Positions 7,525 to 14,457 of a stretch of DNA of 25,417 bases are shown piece by piece. How positions within the stretch are numbered: position 1 is the first letter of the stretch; each line of letters begins with the position of its first letter. Source of the stretch: a virus. The notes under the pieces were generated by a model. It searched no databases and had not been told where the DNA came from. It saw only the letters and a list, made by a program, of their open reading frames with translations. Location: positions 1 to 25,417 of the IMG/VR virus record IMGVR_UViG_3300037329_000063. The stretch is one strand, 5' to 3'. Made by a program: the position numbers and the translations under genes.

Positions 7525-8161
7525 TAGTCATTCTGAAAAACCCAAATGATTGTTTAGTCTCTACTTTTTTAACCTCTCCAAAAAACTTGTCTAATGCAGC
7601 GTTAACGACCCACATCTTTTCAACAAATCCTTCAGGGGTATTCTTAAATGTTTCTTCAATAAAGTTAAGATAAAAATCGTGAATTTCCTTGTTCTCGTCA
7701 ATTTCAAAAGTTTCACACGTCTTATTGTCATTCAAATTCATGGATGTTCTAATACAGATATTCCAGTTATCATTTCTGATTAAAACAAATTTTGCGTGAA
7801 TATCAGAAGTTCTTATGTTCTCATTACCAAATAAATCAGAGATTGCCATCGAGTACTTTTTCTGTCTGAGGGCAAAAGAATAATCAGTTACCAAAGTAAA
7901 GCTTTCAATTAAATTTGAGTTAATAAGCCATTTTATTTGATTTGCATCCTTAATACCAGCAGACCATGTGCAACATATTATTTTCGACTTCCCTATTTTT
8001 TTTAGTATTGAGTGGATAAGATCTATCAAACTAAACTGACCCCTTGTAAGGCCAATCATTCTAAAGTCTTTTTCTAAGCAGGCAATAGCTTGATCTGAAT
8101 TTCCTGAAAAAACTCCTAGTTCTGTTTCTTTAAATCGGAAACCCTTGCTGTATTTATTCAT
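7517..8161 (-). CDS. PLD-like protein next to the terminase (214 aa)
   Basis: The C-terminal half carries an HxK motif, His122-Ala-Lys124 in DIHAKFVLI, followed by IRTSMNLNDNKTCETFEID with Ser140, Asn142 and Glu150. This matches the shape of a single-copy phospholipase D (HKD) active site, as in Nuc-like nucleases. The Asp normally found four residues after the Lys is not there, so the site may be divergent or inactive. The N-terminal half (KSKIICCTWSAG and TLVTDYSFALRQKKY) fits the alpha/beta core. It lies between the candidate ADP-ribosyltransferase gene (11-bp gap) and the small terminase (8-bp overlap). A nuclease role in packaging or in attack on other DNA is possible. This is inference. 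Confidence 0.55.
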   Translation of the reverse strand: MNKYSKGFRFKETELGVFSGNSDQAIACLEKDFRMIGLTRGQFSLIDLIHSILKKIGKSKIICCTWSAGIKDANQIKWLINSNLIESFTLVTDYSFALRQKKYSMAISDLFGNENIRTSDIHAKFVLIRNDNWNICIRTSMNLNDNKTCETFEIDENKEIHDFYLNFIEETFKNTPEGFVEKMWVVNAALDKFFGEVKKVETKQSFGFFRMTNE

Positions 8162-8172
8162 GGTATGTTTTG

Positions 8173-8574
8173 TTAGAATTCTAGTGATAGTAATAATAAA
8201 TCTTCTTTTGTTAATTCTCCATCATAATTATCGTAGTAATCTTCAAAAGTATTATCTCCCGCATTTCCTTCAATAACCGCATATTCATCAAAATCAATTC
8301 CCTCTACCATTAAAACAGTAGCTTTTATATTTCCCCGAATAACAACTTCAAACTCATAACCTCTATTTTCCATTGCATTAAGCGTGTTACTCCAATCAAT
8401 TTCATCTTCATTAACATCTGCCTGAAGAACAACAAAACCATCTTTTTTTAAATCTCCGTTAATGTCCTTAGCATGGTTTTCTGCAAATATCTCGCATAAT
8501 GTCCAAGAATTACCGATATTGCTAGTATTAATATCTTCGCCTTCGTTTAGTAAAATGCTTCTGTATAGTTTCAT
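8173..8574 (-). CDS. Candidate mono-ADP-ribosyltransferase (133 aa)
   Basis: The layout fits the R-S-E triad of arginine-type ADP-ribosyltransferases: Arg5 in MKLYRSI, Ser23-Trp24-Thr25 in IGNSWT followed by an acidic helix (LCEIFAENHA), and Glu74-x-Glu76 in YEFEVVI. The size is close to a minimal ART fold. T4 and related phages use such enzymes (Alt, ModA, ModB) to modify host proteins, but here the function is inferred from motif order only. The protein is very acidic at its C-terminus (DNTFEDYYDNYDGE). It is the first gene after a full early promoter (8597-8627), just as one would expect for an early host-takeover gene, and it leads the operon that ends in terminase. Confidence 0.45.
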   Translation of the reverse strand: MKLYRSILLNEGEDINTSNIGNSWTLCEIFAENHAKDINGDLKKDGFVVLQADVNEDEIDWSNTLNAMENRGYEFEVVIRGNIKATVLMVEGIDFDEYAVIEGNAGDNTFEDYYDNYDGELTKEDLLLLSLEF

Positions 8575-8596
8575 GTCTTTGTCGTTTTTGCTTATA

Positions 8597-8627
8597 CTAA
8601 ATTAACTATTTTATTTAATAATTGCAA
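8597..8627 (-). promoter_or_regulatory. Early-type promoter upstream of the ART candidate
   Basis: On the minus strand TTG (8627-8625) and TAATTTAG (8604-8597) are separated by 20 bp and share the conserved spacer ATTAAATAAAATAGT. The -7 box matches TAnnTTTG in seven of eight bases allowing one shift. It is 22 bases before the ATG at 8574, giving a very short leader. Confidence 0.75.
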
Positions 8628-8637
8628 GTAAATAACG

Positions 8638-8668
8638 AAAAAAAAGCCCGAAATGTTAATCCCGGGCT
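8638..8668 (-). terminator. Intrinsic terminator after the lipoprotein gene
   Basis: On the minus strand AGCCCG and CGGGCT form a 6-bp stem around a 12-base loop, followed by a run of eight U. It lies directly after the stop at 8671 and just before the next promoter, so it closes the replication-region transcript. Confidence 0.85.
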
Positions 8669-8670
8669 AA

Positions 8671-8964
8671 TTAGGTGTTATGTTTAATGCTAATTCTCAC
8701 TGTGTCCCCTAAATTTATCCATTCCCTCATCGGGTGATCGCTGATTCCAAAACAAGGCTGGTTCCTGTACCTTGGATCTTCGCATTCCCAGAATACAGTA
8801 TAGAACCCGTATTCCCTGTTGATCGCTATTACAGTACCTTCTTCGCTCATGATTCTTTGACTGATTACGTTCCTCTTGTAAGTCTCGCATCCTGAAAATA
8901 TAACTATCAGAGCTAAGGTAATTAAACCCATTATTGCAAGCTGGAATCTGTTTTGTCTAGTCAT
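8671..8964 (-). CDS. Small lipoprotein (97 aa)
   Basis: A basic N-terminus (MTRQNRFQ) is followed by a hydrophobic stretch and the lipobox-like sequence IFSGC with Cys26, so the product is expected to be lipidated and anchored in a membrane. The mature part is about 70 residues with three further cysteines (WECEDPRYRNQPCF). The position -3 residue is Phe, which is unusual for a strict lipobox. It is the last gene of the 9998..8671 transcript and overlaps the preceding gene by 8 bp. Phage lipoproteins of this size often block superinfection, but the sequence gives no direct proof of that here. Confidence 0.65.
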   Translation of the reverse strand: MTRQNRFQLAIMGLITLALIVIFSGCETYKRNVISQRIMSEEGTVIAINREYGFYTVFWECEDPRYRNQPCFGISDHPMREWINLGDTVRISIKHNT

Positions 8965-9373
8965 TTTCCAGTACGGTTTTGATTGCTTCGATTAATTGAG
9001 TCTCTTTACTTTGAACCTGTAAGTTTTCCACGTTGACATAAAAAACAACCCTTGTAAGGCCATTTTTATAGGCTTTGCTTAAATGAAAGTCAGTAATTTC
9101 AACCTCGGGCTTATTCTCAAAAGTAACCGAACAGATTAAGCCATCCTTAGCAGCTTGTTTTTTTAGAAGCTCAATCAGCTCCTTAGTTGATTGTTCTTCT
9201 TCTACTAGCTTCCATTCGTTAGAAATTGAATCTGATCCAGAGGCCCAAAAAGAAACTGCCGTGACTCCCATTTTCGCACTATCAGGATATATATTTCCAA
9301 TGATAGGAATGGGATTTGCGTACCCATTTGCCTGCTTTTGTGTACCGACGTACTCATAATATTTACTTTGCAT
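8957..9373 (-). CDS. Early protein of unknown function (138 aa)
   Basis: No family was recognised. The N-terminal 55 residues include YYEYVGTQKQANGYANPIP and a WASGSDSISNEWKLVEEE stretch, which looks like a small beta-rich domain. The rest has a basic helix (TKELIELLKKQAAKDG), a beta-pair and a final helix ending in LEND. It overlaps the previous ORF by 11 bp and the lipoprotein by 8 bp, so it is a normal member of this early operon. A small modular accessory protein is the most that can be said. Confidence 0.6.
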   Translation of the reverse strand: MQSKYYEYVGTQKQANGYANPIPIIGNIYPDSAKMGVTAVSFWASGSDSISNEWKLVEEEQSTKELIELLKKQAAKDGLICSVTFENKPEVEITDFHLSKAYKNGLTRVVFYVNVENLQVQSKETQLIEAIKTVLEND

Positions 9374-9560
9374 TTCGCTCCTCGATTAATTGATTGTTGA
9401 ATAATAATTTAGCATTTGTAAAGCTTGTAACCTGACTCATAATCTTCCCGAACATCTTTCTAGCTTCATCTTCGGTTTCAGCAAAACCTTTTGCCTGATC
9501 TACTGTATGTAGTTTGACTAGGATTATTTGATAGTTTGTCTTTAGGGTTGACTTTTTCAT
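9363..9560 (-). CDS. Small basic protein of unknown function (65 aa)
   Basis: The likely start is the ATG at 9560, giving MKKSTLKTNYQIILVKLHT and a C-terminal helix (ARKMFGKIMSQVTSF). A longer form from 9587 exists but would overlap more of the neighbour. The frame overlaps the upstream 82-residue ORF by 83 bp, which is large for this compact genome. It could be a separate gene or the C-terminal part of a product made by frameshifting. The beta-alpha-beta-like pattern (KTNYQIILVKLHTVD, then an ETEDEA helix) has no recognised family. Confidence 0.5.
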   Translation of the reverse strand: MKKSTLKTNYQIILVKLHTVDQAKGFAETEDEARKMFGKIMSQVTSFTNAKLLFNNQLIEERNAK

Positions 9561-9726
9561 CAAGGCTAAGGTAGACCATAAAATCATGAACTCGTTGCTG
9601 TTTTATCAACTGCCTTTTATAGTACCTGCTTTCAAAGATCTTCCAAAATGATCTTTTATATTCGAGCGGAACCTTTGAAAAACAAGTCCCTTTATAAGCT
9701 CCGAACTTTAGTTTTAGCCCTTTCAT
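9478..9726 (-). CDS. Small basic protein, DUF3820-like N-terminus (82 aa)
   Basis: The start LKFGAYKGTCFSKVPLEYKRSF resembles small phage proteins with the pattern FGxYKGxxxxxVPxxY (DUF3820-like), whose function is not known. The next part is very basic (YYKRQLIKQQR). The last 27 residues overlap the downstream ORF in another frame and read as a polar tail (NPKDKLSNNPSQTTYSRSG). Its ATG overlaps the stop of the upstream SSB-like gene as TAATG. Both the N-terminal pattern and the coupling support it; the C-terminal tail is the least certain part. Confidence 0.55.
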   Translation of the reverse strand: MKGLKLKFGAYKGTCFSKVPLEYKRSFWKIFESRYYKRQLIKQQRVHDFMVYLSLDEKVNPKDKLSNNPSQTTYSRSGKRFC

Positions 9727-9998
9727 TAGAACGGAAGTTTATCCCCATCATCATCCTGAAAATTATGTGGCGGTGCCGCTGGCTGGCTTTGCGTAGCGGA
9801 TGGAAGTTTAGCCTCCTTGAGCTGCATCGTGAAGCTCAAGAATGTGGCCCCCTTGGCTGATGTCTTAATCCATGCCGAAACGTTGAACTCTACACCATTC
9901 TGATCTGTGTAGCTTCCACGGTAATCTGGACGTTTTGGATTGTCTCCTTTGTCGTTTTTGAATAACGCTCCGCTTAGTTTGTTGTCGTAATCTGCCAT
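9726..9998 (-). CDS. Small SSB-like protein with an acidic tail (90 aa)
   Basis: The protein has a strand-rich N-terminal region (LSGALFKND, RPDYRGSYTDQNGVEFNVSAW, AKGATFLSFTMQLKE), then a Pro/Gln/Ala linker and the C-terminal tip DDDGDKLPF. Such an acidic tip ending in PF is typical of bacterial and phage single-stranded DNA binding proteins, where it recruits partner proteins. The N-terminal part is a family of small phage proteins that I recognise by its NKLSGALFKND pattern, but I know of no assigned function. It is first in a transcript with the early promoter at 10020-10050 and lies next to replication genes. SSB activity is inferred from the tail and context only. Confidence 0.55.
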   Translation of the reverse strand: MADYDNKLSGALFKNDKGDNPKRPDYRGSYTDQNGVEFNVSAWIKTSAKGATFLSFTMQLKEAKLPSATQSQPAAPPHNFQDDDGDKLPF

Positions 9999-10019
9999 TT
10001 TTATTTTGCGTTTGGTTTG

Positions 10020-10050
10020 TAATATTAACTATTTTATTTAATTATTGCAA
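10020..10050 (-). promoter_or_regulatory. Early-type promoter upstream of the SSB-like gene
   Basis: On the minus strand TTG (10050-10048) and TAATATTA (10027-10020) are 20 bp apart with spacer ending ATTAAATAAAATAGT. It starts 22 bases before the ATG at 9998. It overlaps the end of the VRR-NUC gene region only by proximity (that stop is at 10034), so the promoter lies partly inside that gene. Confidence 0.75.
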
Positions 10051-10372
10051 GTATTATAGAAATAAATTCTTCTTTTGATCTAAATATTTGATAACTAAAT
10101 CCCGCCTGAATTATTTTTGACTCCCAAACTTTCTGCTTCGGCTGCTGTGTTCCTTTCTCAGTCTTGGCTTCCAGCATATACGCTATGCCTTTGTAATAGA
10201 GAACTAGATCCGATCTTCCCGGTTGCAATCCCATACCTTTGTCCATCATTCCCCTAATCTTATTTTTTGAGTTGTTGAGATTGTAGCATAGCAAACCCCT
10301 CAAATCTGGATAGGTAGCGTGAAACCATTGGTAACAATCGCTTTGCAGTTTATCCTCGCTTATTTCAAACAT
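10034..10372 (-). CDS. VRR-NUC domain nuclease (112 aa)
   Basis: This small nuclease is of the VRR-NUC (PD-(D/E)xK) type found as stand-alone proteins in phages. The key residues are Glu6 and Gln10 in EDKLQSDC, Asp55 in QPGRSDLVL, Glu68-x-Lys70 in YMLEAKTEKG, and Gln77 in QQPKQ. The length matches the stand-alone form. Such enzymes act on branched DNA or recombination intermediates; the substrate here is unknown. It overlaps the helicase gene by 13 bp, so helicase and nuclease are probably co-translated and could act together on replication or repair forks. Confidence 0.85.
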   Translation of the reverse strand: MFEISEDKLQSDCYQWFHATYPDLRGLLCYNLNNSKNKIRGMMDKGMGLQPGRSDLVLYYKGIAYMLEAKTEKGTQQPKQKVWESKIIQAGFSYQIFRSKEEFISIILAIIK

Positions 10373-11796
10373 TCGAATCTATCTTTATTTATGTGTAACC
10401 ATCCTTTTTTATATCCCATCAGATTAATGAACTCCAGAGCCTCGCTTCGGTCTGTTAACTTATGCAGCACCCAATAAGGGCTAATTAAACCAGCTTTAGC
10501 CATTCTTGACTTTTCTTCTAGTCCAGCGTTATTAGCTTTTCTCATGCGCTCCTGCTTAGTTAGTAACTGCAAAAATGCGATTTCAGCTTCTGCTTTCTGC
10601 TTTTCTGATACAGGGAAAACATAACCGCAACTTCCGCAAACCGTAACACTTGCATAGCATAGCGCACCGCATTCTTTACATTCTTTGACCGGTGCTGCCC
10701 CTTCTTTTTTCTTCTTCTTTTTCTTCAAGCTCCATGCGCGCTCGTCTTCCCAAAATCCATGCTCGTTCACATTATTACCAAAATCCAAAAGATTGAAAGT
10801 CTCTTTAAGGCCCTTTATAATTCGGCTGCCTCTACCGACCATTTGCAAAAATAATGGAAGGGATTTAGTGGCACGATAAAGAATAATTGTCTGTATCGTG
10901 GGTTCATCAAATCCAGTCGTTAATATACCGACATTGCAAAGAATAGCATCAGAGGTATTTTTAAACCATACCAAACAGTCGGCCCGCTCTTTTTTGGTAG
11001 ATCCTGCGTCTAGGTGTTTTGCATTCAGCCCCGACTCGATCATTTCATCCCTTAATTTTAGCGAACTTTTGATATTTGGGCAAAAAGCAATCGCTTTTGT
11101 TTTGTCGCAAATCTTCTTGTAATTCTCAATCACGCCCTCGTAAACTTTTGTCTCAGTCATAAAGGAGCCCAAAGAATCATTATCGTAATCATTGCCTTTA
11201 GTTTTTACGCTACTCAGGTCTAATTTAACGCCATAGCTCAGGGGCTTTGATAGAAATCCTTGCTCGATTAATTCAGGTATAGATACGACCTCTATAAGTC
11301 CCTCATAAAACTCATCCAAAGCAATCTGATTCTTTTCCCGGTGTGGGGTTGCGGTGAACCCAATTACTACACTTTGCTTTGCAATCTGAGAAAAGAACTT
11401 GTCGAAGTTACCAAAATGACATTCATCTATAATAATTAGGTCAAGCGATTGGACAAAATTAATGTACTCCAATTTGTCCATTCGACGAGAAATAGTCTCA
11501 ATCATTCCAGTGTATAGTTGGCCCGAAAAATAGGCTATACTTTTGCCCGCTTCAATCTTGGTAGGATTTAGCCCTATGGACTCAAGCGCGCCCCCTGCCT
11601 GAGTTAACAGCTCCGTTCTATGTGTTAGTATCAAAACCCGTTTCCCCTTCGCTATCGCGCTCTTGACGATGAAGGAGAAGGTGAAAGTTTTTCCGCTGCC
11701 TGTGGGGCTGCAAAAGACAAACTTCTTCTTCCCTGCTAGGATCATTTCCCTAGTCTTTTGCACTGCCTCTAATTGATACGGTCTTAGCTCGATCAT
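10360..11796 (-). CDS. DEAD/DEAH-box (SF2) helicase with C-terminal zinc ribbon (478 aa)
   Basis: All helicase motifs are present: Q-like RPYQLEA near residue 5, Walker A PTGSGKT (31-37), DECH (124-127), TATPH (148-152) and QMVGRGSR (318-325). The family includes phage and UvrB-restriction-like SF2 enzymes that unwind or translocate on DNA. After the core there is a run of seven Lys (358-364) and then a zinc ribbon CxxC...CxxC with Cys373, Cys376, Cys387 and Cys390. The final part is helical. It is downstream of the candidate origin and overlaps the VRR-NUC gene. A role in replication or recombination is likely by context; exact polarity and substrate cannot be read from sequence. Confidence 0.9.
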   Translation of the reverse strand: MIELRPYQLEAVQKTREMILAGKKKFVFCSPTGSGKTFTFSFIVKSAIAKGKRVLILTHRTELLTQAGGALESIGLNPTKIEAGKSIAYFSGQLYTGMIETISRRMDKLEYINFVQSLDLIIIDECHFGNFDKFFSQIAKQSVVIGFTATPHREKNQIALDEFYEGLIEVVSIPELIEQGFLSKPLSYGVKLDLSSVKTKGNDYDNDSLGSFMTETKVYEGVIENYKKICDKTKAIAFCPNIKSSLKLRDEMIESGLNAKHLDAGSTKKERADCLVWFKNTSDAILCNVGILTTGFDEPTIQTIILYRATKSLPLFLQMVGRGSRIIKGLKETFNLLDFGNNVNEHGFWEDERAWSLKKKKKKKEGAAPVKECKECGALCYASVTVCGSCGYVFPVSEKQKAEAEIAFLQLLTKQERMRKANNAGLEEKSRMAKAGLISPYWVLHKLTDRSEALEFINLMGYKKGWLHINKDRFECLK

Positions 11797-11900
11797 TTTT
11801 TTTTGTAGTTAGTTGTATGCACCTTGTATTCACCTTTTATTTTGCAAGCTGAATACAAAAAAACAGCCTGCATTAATCCTAAACCAATCTTTTAACCCTT

Positions 11901-12084
11901 TGTAGTCAGTGTAGTTACTATATATAAGTATTAAGTATGTAGACAGTAAATGCAATTATCAAAATAATTTTCGCGTAATAAAAATTCTCTATAAGTTTAT
12001 GCAAGTTGGTTACTACACTGACTACATGACTACACTATTTTCTAAAAAGCTGATTGTGAATCACTTGCGTTTTTATTGTAGTCA
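11901..12084. repeat. Candidate replication origin with TGTAGTCA repeats
   Basis: TGTAGTCAGTGTAGTTAC (11901-11918) is matched in 17 of 18 positions by the reverse complement of 12009-12026. The octamer TGTAGTCA occurs exactly at 11901-11908 and 12077-12084 (plus) and at 12019-12026 and 12027-12034 (minus), with variants TGTAGTTA at 11910-11917 and TGTAGTAA at 12010-12017 (minus). The arms enclose about 90 bp of very AT-rich DNA with no gene. The block sits between the primase-helicase and SF2 helicase genes. The octamers resemble iterons. The last copy lies in the 3' end of the primase gene. An operator for the helicase gene is the main alternative. Confidence 0.55.
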
Positions 12085-14267
12085 CCTCTTTTTATTACCT
12101 CGTACACGTTTCTAGGCACTCCATCAATTCGTTTGCTTATTTTCTCAAATCCCAGCTTTTTTAAATTCATGCCTAGTTTGAAAGGAGAAATCTTTAGTCG
12201 CGTATGCGTTTCAATGAAATTGACTATTTCAGTGTTGCTCATCCATTCGCGAAAACCACCTTTGTCCGGTCTGTCAAAAAACATCTGTATAGCCTCGCAC
12301 TCCAGACTGGCCTGCTCATTGACCTGTGTGATTTGGTTTAGGTAAGAGATTTCCTGTCTTGATAGCATCCAAGAATCTCCGACCTCCTGAAGCTCCCAAT
12401 ACAGCTCCATCCAGAGTGCTGTTTTGTCGATTAAATAGTATTTTTCGTAGTCTATTGATAGTACATTGACAGGAAGTATTCGCCTGTTACCAGTAGGATC
12501 ATTTATAATTTCATCCTCGTTTGAAGTTCCGCAAAGCACCGCTATACGCTTTAGATCCTCGTGAAATTTTCCGTAAGGCTTACGAATAGAGAATTTGTCT
12601 TTTGATGACAAATCTTTTAGTTTTTTGGCTTCCTGCTTACTTTTTCCCCCAAACTCATCGTCCATTATAATGGCCTTTTTGCACATCAATGCCGCATCAT
12701 CTTCGGGCTTTCCATCTAGCTTGCTTTCCGCGTAATACGCTTGCAGCTCTTCGGGAAAAAGGTTGCGAAAGAAGTTTGTTTTTCCTTCGTATTGACCGCC
12801 CGTCAAAACCAATATCATTACTGAGTGCGTTCCCAGCATCGAAGCCACTACAGAAAGTAACCATTTGTGACCAAAAACATCTAAGTAGTTTGTTACGTGC
12901 ATACCATCCAAATCGGCCTTATATTTGATACACGATAGCAATTCATCTACTAACCCGGATGGCTTGAGATATTTATGAGTTTCAAAGAACTTAATGAAAG
13001 GATTGTATTCTTTAGTAAAATCTGATTCGATAATAGAGAATAATAAGTCCTTAGTAGTCTTATCAGAAACAACTTCCTTTGACTTAATATAGAGTGAATT
13101 ATACATCCTGTCATCAATAATTTCACCGTTTATTTCTATGTGTCTAGTTATAGTATTGAATAGAATATTGTACTCAGAAAGAAATGCTTTTAGATCGGAA
13201 ATTAGATCGTCGGTTCGCTCATTTTCAATTTCGTGATTAGGCATATTCATCACCTGATCTATGATTTTTTCGCTTTCCTCGCGCTTGATTCCAGATAGTT
13301 CTAATGTCTTAATCGCACCCTCCTTTGGGTCCTTTATGCCCCCATTTTTAACTGAGCTCTTCCGTCTTAGCTTTGCGATCCGTTCGATTTGCTCAGTCTT
13401 TGGGGTCTTAATTTTTATCCCCTGGTTCTGGCATAGGTAGAAAAAAGTAGCGATTGAGTTATCGCTTCGCTTTCGTTTTAGGAACCCATCATAACTTTTA
13501 TCACATTCGTTTTGATCGTACTTTATCGAAAAAGAAGATACAAAATTGAACTTGTCTCGTCCCGATTCGCCTAAAGAGTTTGCAAACCCCATCCCTACCT
13601 TAACCCAATCGGAATAGTCTTCGCAAATATTTAGGCTGCGATCTTTGATCTGCTGCAAGATAAAATCCATATCGTCACCAGTGTGAACGTAGGTTTTTTG
13701 AGGTTCAACTTTCTTTTTAGGAACGTACTTTTTGAAGATCTTACTAGCCGGATTATAGAAGATATTAGCATCCATCGAAACAAACCGATATCTGGAAACA
13801 TCCTTGCAAGATTCATCAAGAATGACTTTGTACTCATTTGCAAAGTATTTCTCTAACCCTATGAATGAGTCCAAGTGCCGCAACGGGTCAATCTTAACAA
13901 ATCCAACATACCCACCATTTCCAGAAATTGACTCGTGAAAAGCCATGATATAGGGATCAGCTGCGACCTCGTCAATCGACCAATTAGGATTGTCTTTTGC
14001 ATCTATGTCAATCGCTATAATTCCCGAATGCTCAATTAGTCCTTTCACATTTCGATATTCAAAAGTACCTGAAGCGGTTATTCCCTGCGCTTGTACTTTT
14101 TCCCAACGTTTAGAACGAACGTTTATAACAGCATCTTCCCACTTTCCATTTTTGATATTGTAGATGTAATCCTCAAAGTCCATTGACTCATTAGGTTTAG
14201 TTGAAGGAACATATTTCCCCAACTTTTGAGAGAAATATCCCCCTGGAAAAACTGATATTTTAGACAT
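12042..14267 (-). CDS. BT4734-like/VirE primase-helicase (741 aa)
   Basis: The N-terminal domain (about residues 1-180) is BT4734-like, an archaeo-eukaryotic primase relative: IIAIDID with Asp87 and Asp89, then SGNGGYVGFVKID, and DESCKDVSRYRFVSMD. A PriCT-2-like region follows (about 198-290, EDYSDWVKVGMGFANS and IATFFYLCQNQG). The C-terminal part is a VirE-type SF3 helicase with Walker A TGGQYEGKT (489-497), Walker B IIMDDEF with Asp536, Asp537 and Glu538, sensor GTSNEDE (580-586) and Arg595/Arg596 as arginine fingers. It should make primers and unwind DNA at the replication fork. Its start overlaps a small HTH gene by 8 bp. The candidate origin begins in its 3' end. All main residues are present. 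Confidence 0.9.
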   Translation of the reverse strand: MSKISVFPGGYFSQKLGKYVPSTKPNESMDFEDYIYNIKNGKWEDAVINVRSKRWEKVQAQGITASGTFEYRNVKGLIEHSGIIAIDIDAKDNPNWSIDEVAADPYIMAFHESISGNGGYVGFVKIDPLRHLDSFIGLEKYFANEYKVILDESCKDVSRYRFVSMDANIFYNPASKIFKKYVPKKKVEPQKTYVHTGDDMDFILQQIKDRSLNICEDYSDWVKVGMGFANSLGESGRDKFNFVSSFSIKYDQNECDKSYDGFLKRKRSDNSIATFFYLCQNQGIKIKTPKTEQIERIAKLRRKSSVKNGGIKDPKEGAIKTLELSGIKREESEKIIDQVMNMPNHEIENERTDDLISDLKAFLSEYNILFNTITRHIEINGEIIDDRMYNSLYIKSKEVVSDKTTKDLLFSIIESDFTKEYNPFIKFFETHKYLKPSGLVDELLSCIKYKADLDGMHVTNYLDVFGHKWLLSVVASMLGTHSVMILVLTGGQYEGKTNFFRNLFPEELQAYYAESKLDGKPEDDAALMCKKAIIMDDEFGGKSKQEAKKLKDLSSKDKFSIRKPYGKFHEDLKRIAVLCGTSNEDEIINDPTGNRRILPVNVLSIDYEKYYLIDKTALWMELYWELQEVGDSWMLSRQEISYLNQITQVNEQASLECEAIQMFFDRPDKGGFREWMSNTEIVNFIETHTRLKISPFKLGMNLKKLGFEKISKRIDGVPRNVYEVIKRGDYNKNASDSQSAF

Positions 14268-14397
14268 TGTTATTCTTTACAAGGTGAAAAGATCCAATCT
14301 TCTTATAATCCAATCGCTTTTTTTTAATTCGTTGGTAGACCGCTTGAACTGTAATATTAGCCAGTTCAGCATATTCTTTTACGGGTATATATTCCAT
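14260..14397 (-). CDS. Excisionase/MerR-like HTH microprotein (45 aa)
   Basis: This short ORF runs from ATG at 14397 to TAA at 14260-14262. Its sequence VKEYAELANITVQAVYQRIKKKRLDYKKIGSFHLV has the shape of an excisionase or MerR-type winged helix-turn-helix: a first helix, the turn ANITVQAVYQRIKK, and a short beta-wing. It overlaps the primase-helicase start by 8 bp, so the two are probably translationally coupled. A TTG...TAAATTAC promoter-like pair lies just upstream and a terminator before that, so this gene may open the primase transcript. A role in repressing the primase gene or binding the origin is a reasonable inference. Confidence 0.75.
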   Translation of the reverse strand: MEYIPVKEYAELANITVQAVYQRIKKKRLDYKKIGSFHLVKNNNV

Positions 14398-14400
14398 AAT

Positions 14401-14430
14401 GTAATTTAATATTTTAAACTAGATAATCAA
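14401..14430 (-). promoter_or_regulatory. Possible promoter upstream of the HTH microprotein
   Basis: On the minus strand TTG (14430-14428) is followed after 19 bp by TAAATTAC (14408-14401), four bases upstream of the ATG at 14397. The spacer does not carry the conserved ATTAAATAAAATAGT sequence. It would give an almost leaderless transcript, so the call is tentative. Confidence 0.35.
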
Positions 14431-14457
14431 AAAAAAAGGGCGTTTTAAACCCTTTTT
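14429..14457 (-). terminator. Intrinsic terminator at the end of the 61-aa HTH gene
   Basis: On the minus strand AAAGGG pairs with CCCTTT around a 9-base loop, followed by a U-rich run of nine. The upstream arm overlaps the last codons and stop of the 61-residue gene (stop at 14445). It separates the recombination genes from the primase transcript. Confidence 0.65.

Noticed and set aside
8690-8890. Second minus-strand ORF inside the lipoprotein gene
   Set aside because: The lipoprotein frame has a signal sequence and gene overlaps; this one has neither.
9648-9860. Plus-strand ORF of 70 residues across two early genes
   Set aside because: It crosses the junction of two well-supported minus-strand genes and has no leader or neighbour.
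11840-11880. GCAAGCTG / CAGCCTGC imperfect inverted repeat next to a T-run, as a possible terminator
   Set aside because: The T-run is inside the loop rather than after the stem, and one base is mismatched.
13631-13843. Minus-strand 70-residue ORF inside the primase-helicase
   Set aside because: It is in another frame of a highly conserved domain and has no independent support.
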